Below are positions 1 to 8,564 of a DNA stretch of 34,952 nucleotides, in pieces. Location: NCBI RefSeq assembly GCF_001578775.1, contig NZ_KQ969062.1, forward strand, positions 1,589,614 through 1,624,565, written 5' to 3'. A program made the translations under genes and the position numbers. The stretch is from Streptococcus cristatus (lineage in GTDB: Bacteria; Bacillota; Bacilli; Lactobacillales; Streptococcaceae). Position 1 is the first letter of the stretch; each line of letters starts with the position of its first letter. The notes below the pieces were generated by a model. That model did not search any database and was not told the DNA's origin. It saw only the letters and a list, made by a program, of their open reading frames with translations.

Positions 1-126
1 ATGCCTGTAGATCTCCTCCAAGTCGATCTGACCCGTACTTGGGAAATCCTAGGAGAAATCACTGGAGATGCTGCGCCAGACGAGCTTATCACCCAGCTCT
101 TCAGCCAATTCTGCCTAGGAAAATAA
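1..126 (+). CDS. mnmE: tRNA modification GTPase MnmE, C-terminal end (partial)
   Basis: The open frame runs in from before the window and stops with TAA at 124-126, giving the last 41 residues. The ending FCLGK matches the conserved C-terminal Cys motif of MnmE (usually FCIGK), and the preceding helix (residues [17 protein letters not shown]) is typical of the MnmE helical domain. With MnmG, MnmE makes the carboxymethylaminomethyl modification of wobble uridine in certain tRNAs; the C-terminal Cys belongs to the folate/helical domain. The G domain lies outside the window. The ATG at position 1 is an internal methionine codon, not the start. A small ORF begins two bases after the stop. Confidence 0.9.
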   Translation: MPVDLLQVDLTRTWEILGEITGDAAPDELITQLFSQFCLGK

Positions 127-127
127 T

Positions 128-313
128 ATGGGAGTCACAGAATTTATCAAAGCAAAAAATCTAGGCGAATACCTAGAAAGTCGAAAGAATGGACAAGTCA
201 GAGAGCGCCTCAAAGAACGCAGCTGGTTGGAGGTTCTCCTCCACAAAGCCCGCACCACCAAAATAAATCCTGAAAATCACCAAAAAATGAAGAAAACGAA
301 ACACGGTTCTTGA
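128..313 (+). CDS. small basic hypothetical protein downstream of mnmE
   Basis: A 61-residue frame starts one base after the mnmE stop codon. An AGGA sequence seven bases before its ATG could serve as ribosome binding site, so translation coupled to mnmE is plausible. The product is rich in Lys, Arg and Glu, with no signal peptide or membrane segment; the first 45 residues look like an amphipathic helix. I recognise no family. Codon use resembles the neighbouring genes. The last codons and the TGA lie inside a terminator hairpin, so the real gene may be a short accessory ORF or fortuitous. Its position is the main reason to keep it. Confidence 0.45.
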   Translation: MGVTEFIKAKNLGEYLESRKNGQVRERLKERSWLEVLLHKARTTKINPENHQKMKKTKHGS

Positions 314-330
314 AAAACAGAACCGTGTTT
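299..330. terminator. bidirectional rho-independent terminator
   Basis: A perfect 12-bp inverted repeat (AAACACGGTTCT / AGAACCGTGTTT) encloses an 8-base loop. T-rich sequence follows on the plus strand (GTTTGTCTATTC) and on the minus strand (CGTTTTCTTCATTTTTT). It sits between the convergent mnmE/small ORF unit and the hrtBA-like unit and probably ends both. Confidence 0.8.
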
Positions 331-419
331 GTTTGTCTATTCAATCCAGATAAAGATTTGCTTGATCATGAATCATGGCACTCTCCTTGTCCCAAACTAT
401 CTTTTGCTTGGCTACATCT

Positions 420-1085
420 TCATCGGACTTGAGTCAGCACTCCGTCTTGCATTTCATAGACCTTGTCAACCTCGTCCAGCAGACGGGTATCATGGGTAAT
501 CATGACTACGCTCTTATTGAATTTTTGAGTCACTTCTTTGAGCAGATGGACCACGCGCTTAGCCCGCTCTGTATCCAGACTAGCTGTCGGCTCATCAGCC
601 AAGATAATATCTGGGCTATTGTAAAGCGCTCTGGCGATAGCAGCCCGCTGCCTTTCCCCGCCAGACAATTCTTTGGGATACTGTTTGAGCGTGTCTTTTA
701 GATCTAGCAACTCAATCAAACTGTCCAGATCTGTCCTTTCTTTTTTAGACAAACGATCAATTAGCTGAAACTGGTCTTCGATTTTCAAAAAAGGAATGAG
801 ATTGGAAGCCTGCAAAATAAAGCCAAAATCATTGAAACGTAGAGCAGCCCGTTCCTTTTCCTTAAGCTGGGAGGTATCTTTCCCACGTAGGAGAAGCTGT
901 CCTTTTGAAGGAGTTTGCAAATGCCCTAGCAAGGTCAGAAAGGTTGTTTTACCCGACCCTGACGGCCCAATAATAGCTACAAACTGCCCCGCTTCCAGTT
1001 GGAAATCAGTTGGTTTCAAGGCTTGGACCAGTGTATGCCCCTGACCATATTCTTTTGTAACACCTTTTAGTTCTATGATTGGCAT
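420..1085 (-). CDS. ABC transporter ATP-binding protein, HrtA/MacB type
   Basis: This 221-residue ATPase energises the FtsX-type permease encoded just upstream. Visible motifs are Walker A GPSGSGKT (residues 40-47), a Q-loop glutamine near residue 92, signature LSGGERQR (140-147), Walker B ILADEP (161-166) and the switch histidine in THD (198). Length and motifs fit the LolD/MacB/HrtA subfamily, which pairs with MacB-like permeases in efflux or envelope-stress systems rather than import. The permease stop TAA directly abuts this ATG (TAAATG), and GGAGGTGAG lies in front, so the two are co-translated. The substrate cannot be read from sequence; heme or a peptide antibiotic are possibilities from relatives. 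Confidence 0.85.
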   Translation of the reverse strand: MPIIELKGVTKEYGQGHTLVQALKPTDFQLEAGQFVAIIGPSGSGKTTFLTLLGHLQTPSKGQLLLRGKDTSQLKEKERAALRFNDFGFILQASNLIPFLKIEDQFQLIDRLSKKERTDLDSLIELLDLKDTLKQYPKELSGGERQRAAIARALYNSPDIILADEPTASLDTERAKRVVHLLKEVTQKFNKSVVMITHDTRLLDEVDKVYEMQDGVLTQVR

Positions 1086-2147
1086 TTACTCACCTCCGAT
1101 CGCTGTGATAGGGTCAATTTTTAGAACCCGATGAATGGACAAGAGCCCGCCAGCCAGTGACATGGAAATAATGAGAATAATTAAACCAGCATAAGATCGC
1201 CAGTCACTGTAAAAAGGCATAGAAGCCGGCAAGACTAGCTGGGTTCCCAAAAGAGCCAAGACAGCTAAGCTGATTCCCAGAGTGGATAGGATGAAAATCT
1301 GCCAGAAAATAGAAGCAATAATCTTCCCGCTGGCAATCCCTTGGGCCCGCATAATGCCGTAAAGTTGAGTCTTCTGAATGGTGATGATGTACATGAAAAT
1401 CCCCAATACTAAAAAGGTAATCAGAACCATGGCCCCAATCATAAAGGAAAAAGTCAGAACCTGAGGCTGATAACCAGGGATATTTTCTATAAAATCACTC
1501 ATAGAAAGCTGACTAAGCCCAGTTTCTTCAATCTTTTGACTATCTTTGACCACAAGTGCGCTGATATTCTTAACCTGACTAGAGCCGTACTTTAATTCCC
1601 TGAAATCATCTAGAGCCATAAAAATTACAGGTTGCGTAAAGAAGGTATTATCCTCTGTGAAGCCAACAACCTGATAGAGGCGCTCACTGCCATTGAGCTG
1701 GAGTTGGTAGCCTAGTTTCACACCTTTTTGCTGGAGGCGCTTATCCGCAATGACTTCATAAGCATTCTCAGCAGGACGCCCCTCAATAATGTCAGGCGCT
1801 AGAAAACTATCCCAAGAGAGACCAAAAACCTGAGCATTGAGTTTATCAGTCCCATCTTCATAATTGGCCACTGCTGACGTTTGTCCCAAAGCAGCGACTG
1901 AGTCCACTTGAAGCAAGCTACTATACTCCTCTTCCTTGATAGTCGAAGCAACCAGATTCTTATTTGCGTACTCCGACAAGACAATTGACTCAGCCTGCCA
2001 TTGGTCCAGAGCCAAGCGATTGAGCCTAGCCAAGCCGACGGAAAGACTGGATAAAAAGAAAACCATATAGGTAATGAGAAAGACCACAGCAACCACTAAA
2101 CGATAGCGTCCACGGCTGTAGATAATCTCTTTAAAAGCTAAAAACAA
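1086..2147 (-). CDS. ABC transporter permease, FtsX/HrtB (DevC-like) family
   Basis: A 353-residue membrane protein with one N-terminal membrane segment (about residues 16-38), a large extracellular domain (about 40-225) and three C-terminal segments (about 231-255, 275-300, 318-340). This is the MacB/FtsX permease topology. The N-terminal region, including SIVLSEYANKNLVAS, resembles HrtB, the heme-efflux permease of Firmicutes, but that assignment is inferred. The start is TTG at 2145-2147, chosen because a full AAAGGAGG site lies five bases upstream and no better ATG exists. It is first in a two-gene operon with the ATPase, behind an extended -10 promoter at 2177-2185. Confidence 0.8.
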   Translation of the reverse strand: MFLAFKEIIYSRGRYRLVVAVVFLITYMVFFLSSLSVGLARLNRLALDQWQAESIVLSEYANKNLVASTIKEEEYSSLLQVDSVAALGQTSAVANYEDGTDKLNAQVFGLSWDSFLAPDIIEGRPAENAYEVIADKRLQQKGVKLGYQLQLNGSERLYQVVGFTEDNTFFTQPVIFMALDDFRELKYGSSQVKNISALVVKDSQKIEETGLSQLSMSDFIENIPGYQPQVLTFSFMIGAMVLITFLVLGIFMYIITIQKTQLYGIMRAQGIASGKIIASIFWQIFILSTLGISLAVLALLGTQLVLPASMPFYSDWRSYAGLIILIISMSLAGGLLSIHRVLKIDPITAIGGE

Positions 2148-2176
2148 AGCTGTCCTCCTTTGAGATATTAAAGATC

Positions 2177-2185
2177 ATTATATCA
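2177..2185 (-). promoter_or_regulatory. extended -10 promoter of the ABC efflux operon
   Basis: Read on the minus strand the sequence is TGATATAAT, a consensus TATAAT with the TGn extension, about 30 bases before the TTG start. No good -35 hexamer is visible at the usual distance, which is common for extended -10 promoters. Confidence 0.6.
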
Positions 2186-2303
2186 TAAAGAAGCAAGCTA
2201 GAAAAACATATGAGACTAATGGTAACTAGATTCACACGAAAATCACTAAGTCGTATAGCGATTCCCTAAGTCAGAAACATTCCTTGAAAGAAATTCATAA
2301 AAT

Positions 2304-2356
2304 AAAAAGAAACAAGGGCTTCAGTTCATATACCGAAACCGTTCTTGTTTCTTTTT
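2304..2356 (-). terminator. rho-independent terminator after the lipoprotein gene
   Basis: A 13-bp perfect inverted repeat (arms 2304-2316 and 2344-2356, core GAAACAAG / CTTGTTTC) contains a further inner stem, GGTTTC/GAAGCC with one wobble pair. The 3' arm ends in a T run. It lies 45 bases past the stop of the small lipoprotein gene. The rest of the 2148-2401 spacer holds nothing else I recognise apart from the promoter at 2177-2185. Confidence 0.7.
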
Positions 2357-2401
2357 CTTTACGCTTCGTACACTCTTTTTCTGAGCAGATTGAGAAACGC
2401 T

Positions 2402-2833
2402 TTACTGCTTAGTAAAGGTCAGAGTATCTGGATCATCATCTAGTTCGTCCACAATCAGCTGATTACCATTTTGACGATAGCTTTTGACATCGTCACCGAC
2501 AATTAGTCTCTGGTTCGCAGCATCTACTTGTACCTGTTTGATTTCCTTACTGCCATCGACCTCGGTCTCAGTCCAAGTACCAGTCCTACCATTGATTTCG
2601 AGGACATGCTGGTCACCATCATGGTCGGTTGCTTGGTAGCGTCCGTTTAGATTGCTGGTCTGGCCTGCATTGGATGAAGAAGTCTGTTCTTGCGCAGGCT
2701 GTGATGTTTGGCTTTGGGTATTTTGTGATGAGTTAGCATTTCCTCCCTGATTAGCATTGCTTGAGCAAGCAGCCAGTGAAACTGCTACTGTCAGAGATAG
2801 AATGCCGATAAAAGCCTTTTTTGAAATAGTCAT
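2402..2833 (-). CDS. small secreted lipoprotein of unknown function
   Basis: A 143-residue precursor. The N-terminus has KK, a hydrophobic stretch (about residues 8-20) and the lipobox LAAC with Cys at residue 23, so signal peptidase II should release a diacylglyceryl-anchored protein. Residues 24-62 are a low-complexity Gln/Ser/Asn/Thr linker. Residues 63-143 look like a small beta-rich domain (GRYQATDHDGDQHVLEING and a C-terminal LTFTKQ). It resembles small streptococcal lipoproteins of unknown role. The gene is monocistronic, with its own terminator and a promoter overlapped by two TACA-NN-TGTA-like repeats. That hints at control by a CopY/BlaI-type repressor and a role in metal or envelope stress, which is inference only. 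Confidence 0.8.
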   Translation of the reverse strand: MTISKKAFIGILSLTVAVSLAACSSNANQGGNANSSQNTQSQTSQPAQEQTSSSNAGQTSNLNGRYQATDHDGDQHVLEINGRTGTWTETEVDGSKEIKQVQVDAANQRLIVGDDVKSYRQNGNQLIVDELDDDPDTLTFTKQ

Positions 2834-2850
2834 ATTGCTTTCTCTTTTTT

Positions 2851-2901
2851 CTACATTTGTAGTTTATAATTATATTCTACAATTGTCTGTTTTTTTGTCA
2901 A
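2851..2901 (-). promoter_or_regulatory. lipoprotein promoter with two CopY/BlaI-type operator-like repeats
   Basis: On the minus strand a -35 TTGACA (2896-2901) is followed after 16 bases by TAGAAT (2874-2879). A second -10-like TATAAT overlaps at 2869-2874. The dyad CTACATTTGTAG (2851-2862) contains a perfect TACANNTGTA. A second copy, TACAATTGTC (2878-2887), has one mismatch and lies between -35 and -10. TACANNTGTA is the known cop-box and BlaI/MecI core. Placement over the promoter and start region suits a repressor. Confidence 0.5.
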
Positions 2902-2943
2902 TCATATAGCATTTTTTATCTAAAAATAGAAAATTCCCCGGCC

Positions 2944-3000
2944 TTACTTGACTGGAGATGTAAAATCTATTGCTTCTTCTAGAGGATCAAAGTTAGTCAT
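2944..3000 (-). CDS. possible 18-residue coupled ORF or truncated gene start
   Basis: The ATG (2998-3000) overlaps the TAA of the DUF1722 gene within ATGACTAA, a typical arrangement for translational coupling. The frame encodes 18 residues (MTNFDPLEEAIDFTSPVK) and stops at 2944-2946. The composition looks protein-like, but there is no separate strong ribosome binding site. It may be the surviving start of a deleted gene, or chance. Confidence 0.25.
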   Translation of the reverse strand: MTNFDPLEEAIDFTSPVK

Positions 3001-3409
3001 CCTTGATGGACGAGCCTTCTGCATCATCCCCAAATATCAAGGTCGACTGTTGCAGATAGGGATTGGGGTACTTTCTAAGCAAATCTTTCACAGCTTCTAC
3101 CAAAACCTCCTGCTTCACCTGACCTACTTGGTATCGCTCTAAAAGAATCATAAAATTTTCTTTTTCAGCTGGGCTGGCTTTTTTCTTAAAATAGCCCCAA
3201 ACATGCTGAAAAGCATTGCAGACCTGACCGCGATTTTCAGGCAGGGCTATCGCCTGGTCAATCAAGCCTTGAACATGTACTGCTTCCACCGAGTCACTTT
3301 TTAGATATTGGCGGATTTCCAGATATATCTTACTGGAATGACTGAGAACCAGATATTTGTTTCTAGCCCAAAGAGTCTGACATTGGGAGATTTGGTTTGA
3401 ATTTTCCAT
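2993..3409 (-). CDS. DUF1722 (YbgA-like) protein
   Basis: 138 residues from the chosen ATG. The features LWARNKYLVLSHS near the start, the central HVWGYFKKK segment and the C-terminal LRKYPNPYLQQS match the DUF1722/YbgA family. Its biochemical role is unsettled; it occurs alone or fused to DUF523. There is no signal peptide or membrane segment. An in-frame ATG 45 bases upstream (3452-3454) is possible, but it lies inside the end of the preceding frame and lacks a ribosome binding site. The chosen ATG has AGGA nine bases upstream. The gene follows the interrupted membrane-protein frame at 3436-4158 on the same strand. Confidence 0.75.
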   Translation of the reverse strand: MENSNQISQCQTLWARNKYLVLSHSSKIYLEIRQYLKSDSVEAVHVQGLIDQAIALPENRGQVCNAFQHVWGYFKKKASPAEKENFMILLERYQVGQVKQEVLVEAVKDLLRKYPNPYLQQSTLIFGDDAEGSSIKDD

Positions 3410-3435
3410 GATTAATTTTCCTACAATCTTTCCTT

Positions 3436-4158
3436 TTATTCTGGAAAAATCCATTCAATATGCGGAGCTCGCTCACTAATTTCTCTATGAATGGTATTGA
3501 AATCAGCATCAGCAAGATTATTTAAATCAAGTTCTTCTATAATGTTACCATTCTCATCTTTAAAATAAAGCATGCGATAAGTTGATCTCGAATTTTTAGA
3601 ATAAGCACGTCTAATTTCATACTCGATTTGCTTAATATTTGTTAAATTAATGTGATTTATATCTTGGAAAACAGAGGGTTTAACATCAATCTTATCATCA
3701 GAAATAGTAAAAGCTGCAGGCTCATGAGCTTTCTTATAAGCCGAAACACCTAAAATAGTAACTATAATACCTGCACCAATTAGAATTGGGCCAGCATATT
3801 GATTATTTTGGTTGAATAATTCTTGCTCTGTTTCCTTTTCTTTTCAGATAGAAGCTTGCTCAGACTCTAGTTTTTTATTATAGTTATCTACAAAAGATTG
3901 CAGTCTTTCTCGCTCCTCTTCTGGCGTTTCATTCTCAGGTGCATAAACCGAATTAACCAAGGTTCTGGCTTTTTCAATAGTCATCGGACTTTCATTCAAC
4001 TTTGCATCTTTTCATCCAGACTCTAGCTGTTCTAAGCGATCATTATAGCTATCACCAGTTCTGGGGGGAGATTGAATTGTAGCGATTGCAATAATTGCTC
4101 CGATGATAATGACAATAATGCCAATAACCTCACCAGCATAACTCCTCTTATATTCCAC
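3436..4158 (-). pseudogene. membrane protein frame interrupted by two in-frame TGA codons
   Basis: One uninterrupted phase of 241 codons runs from a GTG with a good AAAGGAG site six bases upstream to TAA at 3436-3438. It is broken only by TGA at codon 49 (4012-4014) and codon 105 (3844-3846), with no frameshift. The first part has a membrane segment (residues about 10-28, IGIIVIIIGAIIAIA) then a polar helix. The second part (50-104) is acidic and helical. The third has a second membrane segment (about 123-142) and a soluble alpha/beta domain ending in HIEWIFPE. No good restart codon follows the second TGA. I read it as a decayed gene of unknown function; readthrough or three short genes are less likely. 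Confidence 0.6.
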
Positions 4159-4236
4159 ACAAATCTCCTTTACACCACATTATTTAATAGAACAAGAATA
4201 CCATAATTTAGGCATTTTATAAAGTATCATTTTATT

Positions 4237-4265
4237 AAAGAAGCAGCCCTTAAGGACTGCTTCTC
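4237..4265 (-). terminator. rho-independent terminator of the phe operon
   Basis: On the minus strand GAAGCAGTCC and GGGCTGCTTC pair (one wobble) around a TTAA loop at 4240-4263, followed by a short T run. It starts about a dozen bases after the pheT stop. Confidence 0.75.
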
Positions 4266-4275
4266 TTTGTATATA

Positions 4276-6681
4276 CTAGCGCACTTCTGCGCCGAGTTTT
4301 TCGGTCAGGGATTTTTCAATTTTTTCCATGTATTTAGCCACTTCATCATCAGTCAGGCTGTCTTCTGGATTTTGGAAAGTCAGAGTGTAGGCCATAGACT
4401 TGAGGCCAACACCTAATTTTTCACCAGAGAAGATATCGAAGAGCTTGATATCCGTCAAACGTTTCACTCCGGCAGCTTGAATCGCTTCAACTACCTGTCT
4501 GTGGCTGATCTCTGCTTTGAGCAACAGGGCCACATCGCGAGTAACAGCTGGGAATTTGGTGATTTCTACAAAAGGCTGTTCTGGCTCAAGACTCGCCTCA
4601 ATAGCTGTCAGATTGAGCTCTGCCACATAGGTTTCTGGGATGTCATAAGCCTTAGCCGTCACTGGATGAACCTGCCCGACATAGCCCACTGGCTGACCTT
4701 TGATCGAAATCAGCGCTGTCCGACCCGGGTGCAGACTCTTAAGTTGGTCAGTTGCTTGATAATCAGCTTCTAATCCTAGGCGGTCAAAGAGCGCTTCAAC
4801 CACACCCTTAGCGTAGAAGAAGTCAACAGGAGTCGCTGGCGTTTGGAAATCCTTTTCACTTACCAAGCCAGTTAGGGCAAAGGCAAAACTATTGATTTCG
4901 TTAGGCAATTCTTCCTTTGGATTACCTGTTTGTTCAAAGATTTTCCCAATTTCATAAAGGGCCAAATCCTTATTTTTACGAGCAACATTGTAGCTGACAG
5001 TATCCAGCATGCCTGAGAGCATATTTTGACGAAGAACACTGCGCTCCCTTGTCATAGGCCACATAAGCTCCGTCAGATTTGTAGGATTAAGCGTAAATTC
5101 GACAGCTTTTTCTGGCGTGGTCAAGGCATAGGAAATAATCTCGGTCAGACCTGCTCCTTCAGCCACCGTCCGAACCTTGCGACGTAGCTTCTGAGTGGCC
5201 GTCAATTCGCCAGCCGTTCCAGCATCTTGAGGTAGGGAAACTGGCAAGCGGTCATAGCCATAAATACGAGCAATTTCCTCGTAAAGATCTGCTGGAATAC
5301 TGATATCCCAACGACGAGCAGGCACGCTGACTGTGAACAAGTCCGCAGATCCGCTAAGACCAAAGCCTAGACGACGGAAAATATCTTCAATATCCGCATA
5401 CGTCAAATCTGTTCCCAAAACTCGGTTGACATCTGAAAGGCTAGTCGAAACTTGCTTGTCAGTCGTATCTAACTGTCCTGCTTGGACAATGCCGGCATGA
5501 ACAGTTGCACCTGCCAAGTCAGCAATCATGCTTGCAGCAGCATCTAGGGCTTCAGTTACTGTTGCAAGGTTAATCCCTTTTTCAAAGCGTGAAGAAGACT
5601 CCGAACGCAAGCCCAGACGGCTGCTTGTCTTACGGATTGACTTGCCATCAAAGACAGCCGCTTCCAGAACGATACGAGTAGACTTGCCGGAGATTTCCGT
5701 CGCTGCTCCACCCATGACACCAGCAAGGGCTACTGGCTCATCTGCCACAGTGATAACTAAATCGCCGACTTCCAGTTCGCGCCCTTCGCCGTCCAGCGTC
5801 ACCAGTTTTTCACCAGCACGCGCTTTCCGGACGACAATCTGGTCACCCTCAAATGTGTCCAAATCAAAGGCATGCATTGGCTGACCAAAGTAGAGCAAGA
5901 TGTAGTTAGTCACGTCCACTACGTTGTTAATCGGACGAATTCCTTCGTTCATGAGGAGATTCTGCAACCACTGAGGACTCGGAGCAATAGTCACATTGTC
6001 CAAAATACGAGCTGCATAAAACGGTGCTTTTTCAGTCTCAAGGGCAACAGACAAGCTAGCCGCAGCCTCTTTATCCCCCTCAGTCAAAGGAAATTCTTTG
6101 AAATGAACAGGCTTGTCGTAGATAGCTGCTACTTCGTGTGCCACTCCGCGCATAGACAGAGCATCAGCCCGATTTGGTGTGATGGAAAGCTCGATAATCT
6201 CATCGTCCAAGTCCAGATAAGAGAAGACTTCCTCACCTGGCACTGCTTCTTCAGGCAGGATTTGAATTCCATCCGCAAATTCCTTTGGCACGACAGAATC
6301 CGAAATGCCCAGCTCGCCAAGAGAACAAATCATACCTAGTGACTCCAAGCCACGGATTTTCCCTTTTTTAATCTTATAATTATCCGCAATACGAGCACCT
6401 GGCAAAGCCACCATAACCTTGATACCCGCGCGAACATTCGGTGCTCCACAGATAATCTGTCGAGGCTCCTCTTCCCCGACATTAACTTGACAAACGTGCA
6501 GGTGGGTATCTGGAACATCTTCACAAGATAGCACCTCACCAACAGCAATTTTCGAAAGGCCTTCAGCTGGTGAGCTGACTCCTTCTACTTCAATACCAGT
6601 TGTGGACATTTTCTCCGCCAGCTCGGCACTCGTCACATCCAAATCAACCAGTTCTTTTAACCATTTATAACTAACTAACAT
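4276..6681 (-). CDS. pheT: phenylalanine-tRNA ligase beta subunit
   Basis: 801 residues, the usual length for streptococcal PheT. With PheS it forms the cytoplasmic (alpha-beta)2 enzyme that charges tRNA-Phe. Visible parts are the start [13 protein letters not shown], a tRNA-binding OB fold (about 40-150), B3/B4 editing domain (about 200-380), B5 domain (about 400-475), catalytic-like core, and a C-terminal FDX-ACB anticodon-binding domain starting near [17 protein letters not shown]. The start is ATG at 6679-6681; a longer TTG frame (to 6744) exists but adds 21 residues absent from the family. No strong ribosome binding site is seen. Expression follows the pheS T-box through the intervening GNAT gene. 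Confidence 0.95.
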   Translation of the reverse strand: MLVSYKWLKELVDLDVTSAELAEKMSTTGIEVEGVSSPAEGLSKIAVGEVLSCEDVPDTHLHVCQVNVGEEEPRQIICGAPNVRAGIKVMVALPGARIADNYKIKKGKIRGLESLGMICSLGELGISDSVVPKEFADGIQILPEEAVPGEEVFSYLDLDDEIIELSITPNRADALSMRGVAHEVAAIYDKPVHFKEFPLTEGDKEAAASLSVALETEKAPFYAARILDNVTIAPSPQWLQNLLMNEGIRPINNVVDVTNYILLYFGQPMHAFDLDTFEGDQIVVRKARAGEKLVTLDGEGRELEVGDLVITVADEPVALAGVMGGAATEISGKSTRIVLEAAVFDGKSIRKTSSRLGLRSESSSRFEKGINLATVTEALDAAASMIADLAGATVHAGIVQAGQLDTTDKQVSTSLSDVNRVLGTDLTYADIEDIFRRLGFGLSGSADLFTVSVPARRWDISIPADLYEEIARIYGYDRLPVSLPQDAGTAGELTATQKLRRKVRTVAEGAGLTEIISYALTTPEKAVEFTLNPTNLTELMWPMTRERSVLRQNMLSGMLDTVSYNVARKNKDLALYEIGKIFEQTGNPKEELPNEINSFAFALTGLVSEKDFQTPATPVDFFYAKGVVEALFDRLGLEADYQATDQLKSLHPGRTALISIKGQPVGYVGQVHPVTAKAYDIPETYVAELNLTAIEASLEPEQPFVEITKFPAVTRDVALLLKAEISHRQVVEAIQAAGVKRLTDIKLFDIFSGEKLGVGLKSMAYTLTFQNPEDSLTDDEVAKYMEKIEKSLTEKLGAEVR

Positions 6682-6823
6682 ATGTATGATTTTACGACCG
6701 ACCCGGACTAACTCTGACTTCATAGACAAAGCCAGTCCATTCAATTTTCAGTCGTATTTGATTCCTCTCTATAAATTTTCTGTTTTCACTAAAAGCCTAA
6801 TAAACAGCGATGTTATCGTCTTT

Positions 6824-7336
6824 TTAGTTTAATTTCTTCCTTAAAAGCCAGTCAATATCGACCGTATCACCAGTGATATATTCATGCTGGCTAAACCTTT
6901 CAAAGCCATATTTAAAGTAAAAGTTCTGCGCCTTAAAATTTCTTTCCCAAACGCCTAGCCAAGCCCAGCTAAAACCACGTTTCTCAGCTTCTGCTAGGGC
7001 AAATTCAAACATTTCCTTGCCCAAGCCGAAGCCCTGATGGGAGGCAAGCACATAAATCCGTTGAATTTCAAAGGAATCTTCCAGATCCTGCTCTGTCTGA
7101 GCCTGCCCCCAGTTACACTTGAGAAAACCAGCGATTTTTTGTTCCTTGTCCTGTAAAAAATAATGCTCAGACTCAGAATTCGCCAACTCCCACGCCAGCC
7201 TTTCGTGCGCCAGCTCGTGGGCAAAATAATGCTCCAAATCTTCTTGCTTGATGAAAGGACCAAAAGTTTCTTGGTAGGTCTGCACTTGTAACTCCCGCAA
7301 AATATCCAGATCTTCTGGCTGAACTCTAACTAACAT
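6824..7336 (-). CDS. GNAT acetyltransferase, PaiA-like
   Basis: 170 residues with a GNAT fold. IQRIYVLASHQGFGLG contains the acetyl-CoA-binding Q/RxxGxG/A motif (here HQGFGLG). AWLGVWERNFKAQNFYFKYGF is the adjoining motif B region. These features are close to PaiA-type enzymes that acetylate polyamines, but substrate is inferred. The start is ATG at 7334-7336, supported by GAAAGGAG six bases upstream; a longer upstream frame lacks such a site. It lies between pheS and pheT on the same strand, an order I recall from other streptococci, so it is probably co-transcribed under the T-box. Confidence 0.85.
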   Translation of the reverse strand: MLVRVQPEDLDILRELQVQTYQETFGPFIKQEDLEHYFAHELAHERLAWELANSESEHYFLQDKEQKIAGFLKCNWGQAQTEQDLEDSFEIQRIYVLASHQGFGLGKEMFEFALAEAEKRGFSWAWLGVWERNFKAQNFYFKYGFERFSQHEYITGDTVDIDWLLRKKLN

Positions 7337-7504
7337 AAGGTACTCCTTTCTCAGAAGCAGCTGTGAGCGATATTCCCATCTAAAATTTATCTTATAGGCA
7401 GCTAAACTGATGAACACCATTTCCACGCATTTCAAGATCACAGACATTGCTAATTAGGCTTGTCGTGATGGAATTGTTCAAATCAAATCCTGTTTCTAAG
7501 CTTC

Positions 7505-8551
7505 TTACTTAAATTGCTCTGAAAAACGCACATCGCCTTGGTAGAAGCCACGAATATCATTGATACCGTAGCGAAGCATGGCCACCCGCTCTTGGCCGAG
7601 ACCAAAGGCAAAGCCAGAATATTTCTCTGAATCGATGCCACTCATTTCCAAGACACTTGGGTGCACCATTCCAGCTCCCATGATTTCGATCCAGCCAGTC
7701 TTCTTGCAGACATTACAGCCGGCACCACTACACTTAAAGCAAGAGACATCCACTTCGACAGATGGCTCTGTGAATGGGAAGTAAGATGGACGCAGACGAA
7801 TCTTACGATCCGCACCAAACATTTTTTGAATAATCAGCTGCAAGGTTCCTTGCAAGTCAGCCATAGAGATATTTTCCCCTACGACCAGACCTTCAATCTG
7901 GTGAAACTGGTGAGAGTGAGTCGCATCGTCTGTATCACGACGGAAAACACGTCCCGGAGAGATCATCTTGAGTGGCCCTTGGCTAAAGTCATGGGCGTCC
8001 ATCGCACGAGCCTGGACAGGAGATGTGTGAGTACGCAAGAGGATCTCTTCTGTGATGTAGAAGGTATCCTGCATATCCCGCGCAGGATGGTCTTTAGGCA
8101 GGTTCATCCGCTCAAAGTTGTAGTAGTCTGACTCAACCTCGAAACCATCCACGACCTGATAGCCCATACCGATAAAGATATCTTCGATTTCTTCACTCGT
8201 TTGGGTCAAGATATGGCGATTGCCAGCCGGAATCTTACGTCCTGGCAAGGTCACATCCAAGGCGTCATTGGCCAGCTGGGCTGCGACTTTCTGCTCTTCC
8301 AAGATTTGAGCCGCTTCTTCAAAGGCTGCATTCAGCACATCTCGTGCTTCATTGACGTGCTTCCCGATAATTGGGCGCATATCTGCAGAAACATCCTTCA
8401 TCCCTTTGAGAATCTCAGTAAGACTCCCTTTTTTCCCTAGGACAGATACTTTCAGCTCCTGCATATCCTTAGCATTTTCCAAAGTAATAGTCTGCAATTG
8501 GGCTAAAGTTTCCTCACGCAGACTCTGCAATCGTTCTTCAATTGTTGACAT
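7505..8551 (-). CDS. pheS: phenylalanine-tRNA ligase alpha subunit
   Basis: 348 residues, normal for Firmicute PheS. An N-terminal coiled coil (about 1-85, including [14 protein letters not shown]) is followed by the class II catalytic domain. Motif 2 is [19 protein letters not shown] and motif 3 is [14 protein letters not shown] near the C-terminus. The CxxC pair region [12 protein letters not shown] is typical of this family's bacterial members. The subunit forms phenylalanyl-adenylate and transfers Phe to tRNA-Phe. The start ATG has GGAGG four bases upstream. A T-box leader with UUC specifier precedes it. The GNAT gene and pheT follow on the same strand. Confidence 0.96.
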   Translation of the reverse strand: MSTIEERLQSLREETLAQLQTITLENAKDMQELKVSVLGKKGSLTEILKGMKDVSADMRPIIGKHVNEARDVLNAAFEEAAQILEEQKVAAQLANDALDVTLPGRKIPAGNRHILTQTSEEIEDIFIGMGYQVVDGFEVESDYYNFERMNLPKDHPARDMQDTFYITEEILLRTHTSPVQARAMDAHDFSQGPLKMISPGRVFRRDTDDATHSHQFHQIEGLVVGENISMADLQGTLQLIIQKMFGADRKIRLRPSYFPFTEPSVEVDVSCFKCSGAGCNVCKKTGWIEIMGAGMVHPSVLEMSGIDSEKYSGFAFGLGQERVAMLRYGINDIRGFYQGDVRFSEQFK

Positions 8552-8564
8552 AGTTCCTCCAAAA

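Noticed and set aside
341..376. 11-codon minus-strand frame (MIHDQANLYLD) with AAGGAG six bases upstream, after the ABC ATPase gene
   Set aside because: Short, no family and no regulatory context; a good ribosome-site-like sequence alone is not enough.
5528..6339. Long plus-strand frames opposite pheT (and similar ones opposite pheS, glgP and nrdE)
   Set aside because: They are antisense shadows of strongly recognised genes, with no ribosome site or family match.
6682..6744. Longer pheT start (TTG at 6744)
   Set aside because: Adds 21 residues absent from PheT proteins; [13 protein letters not shown] is the family N-terminus.
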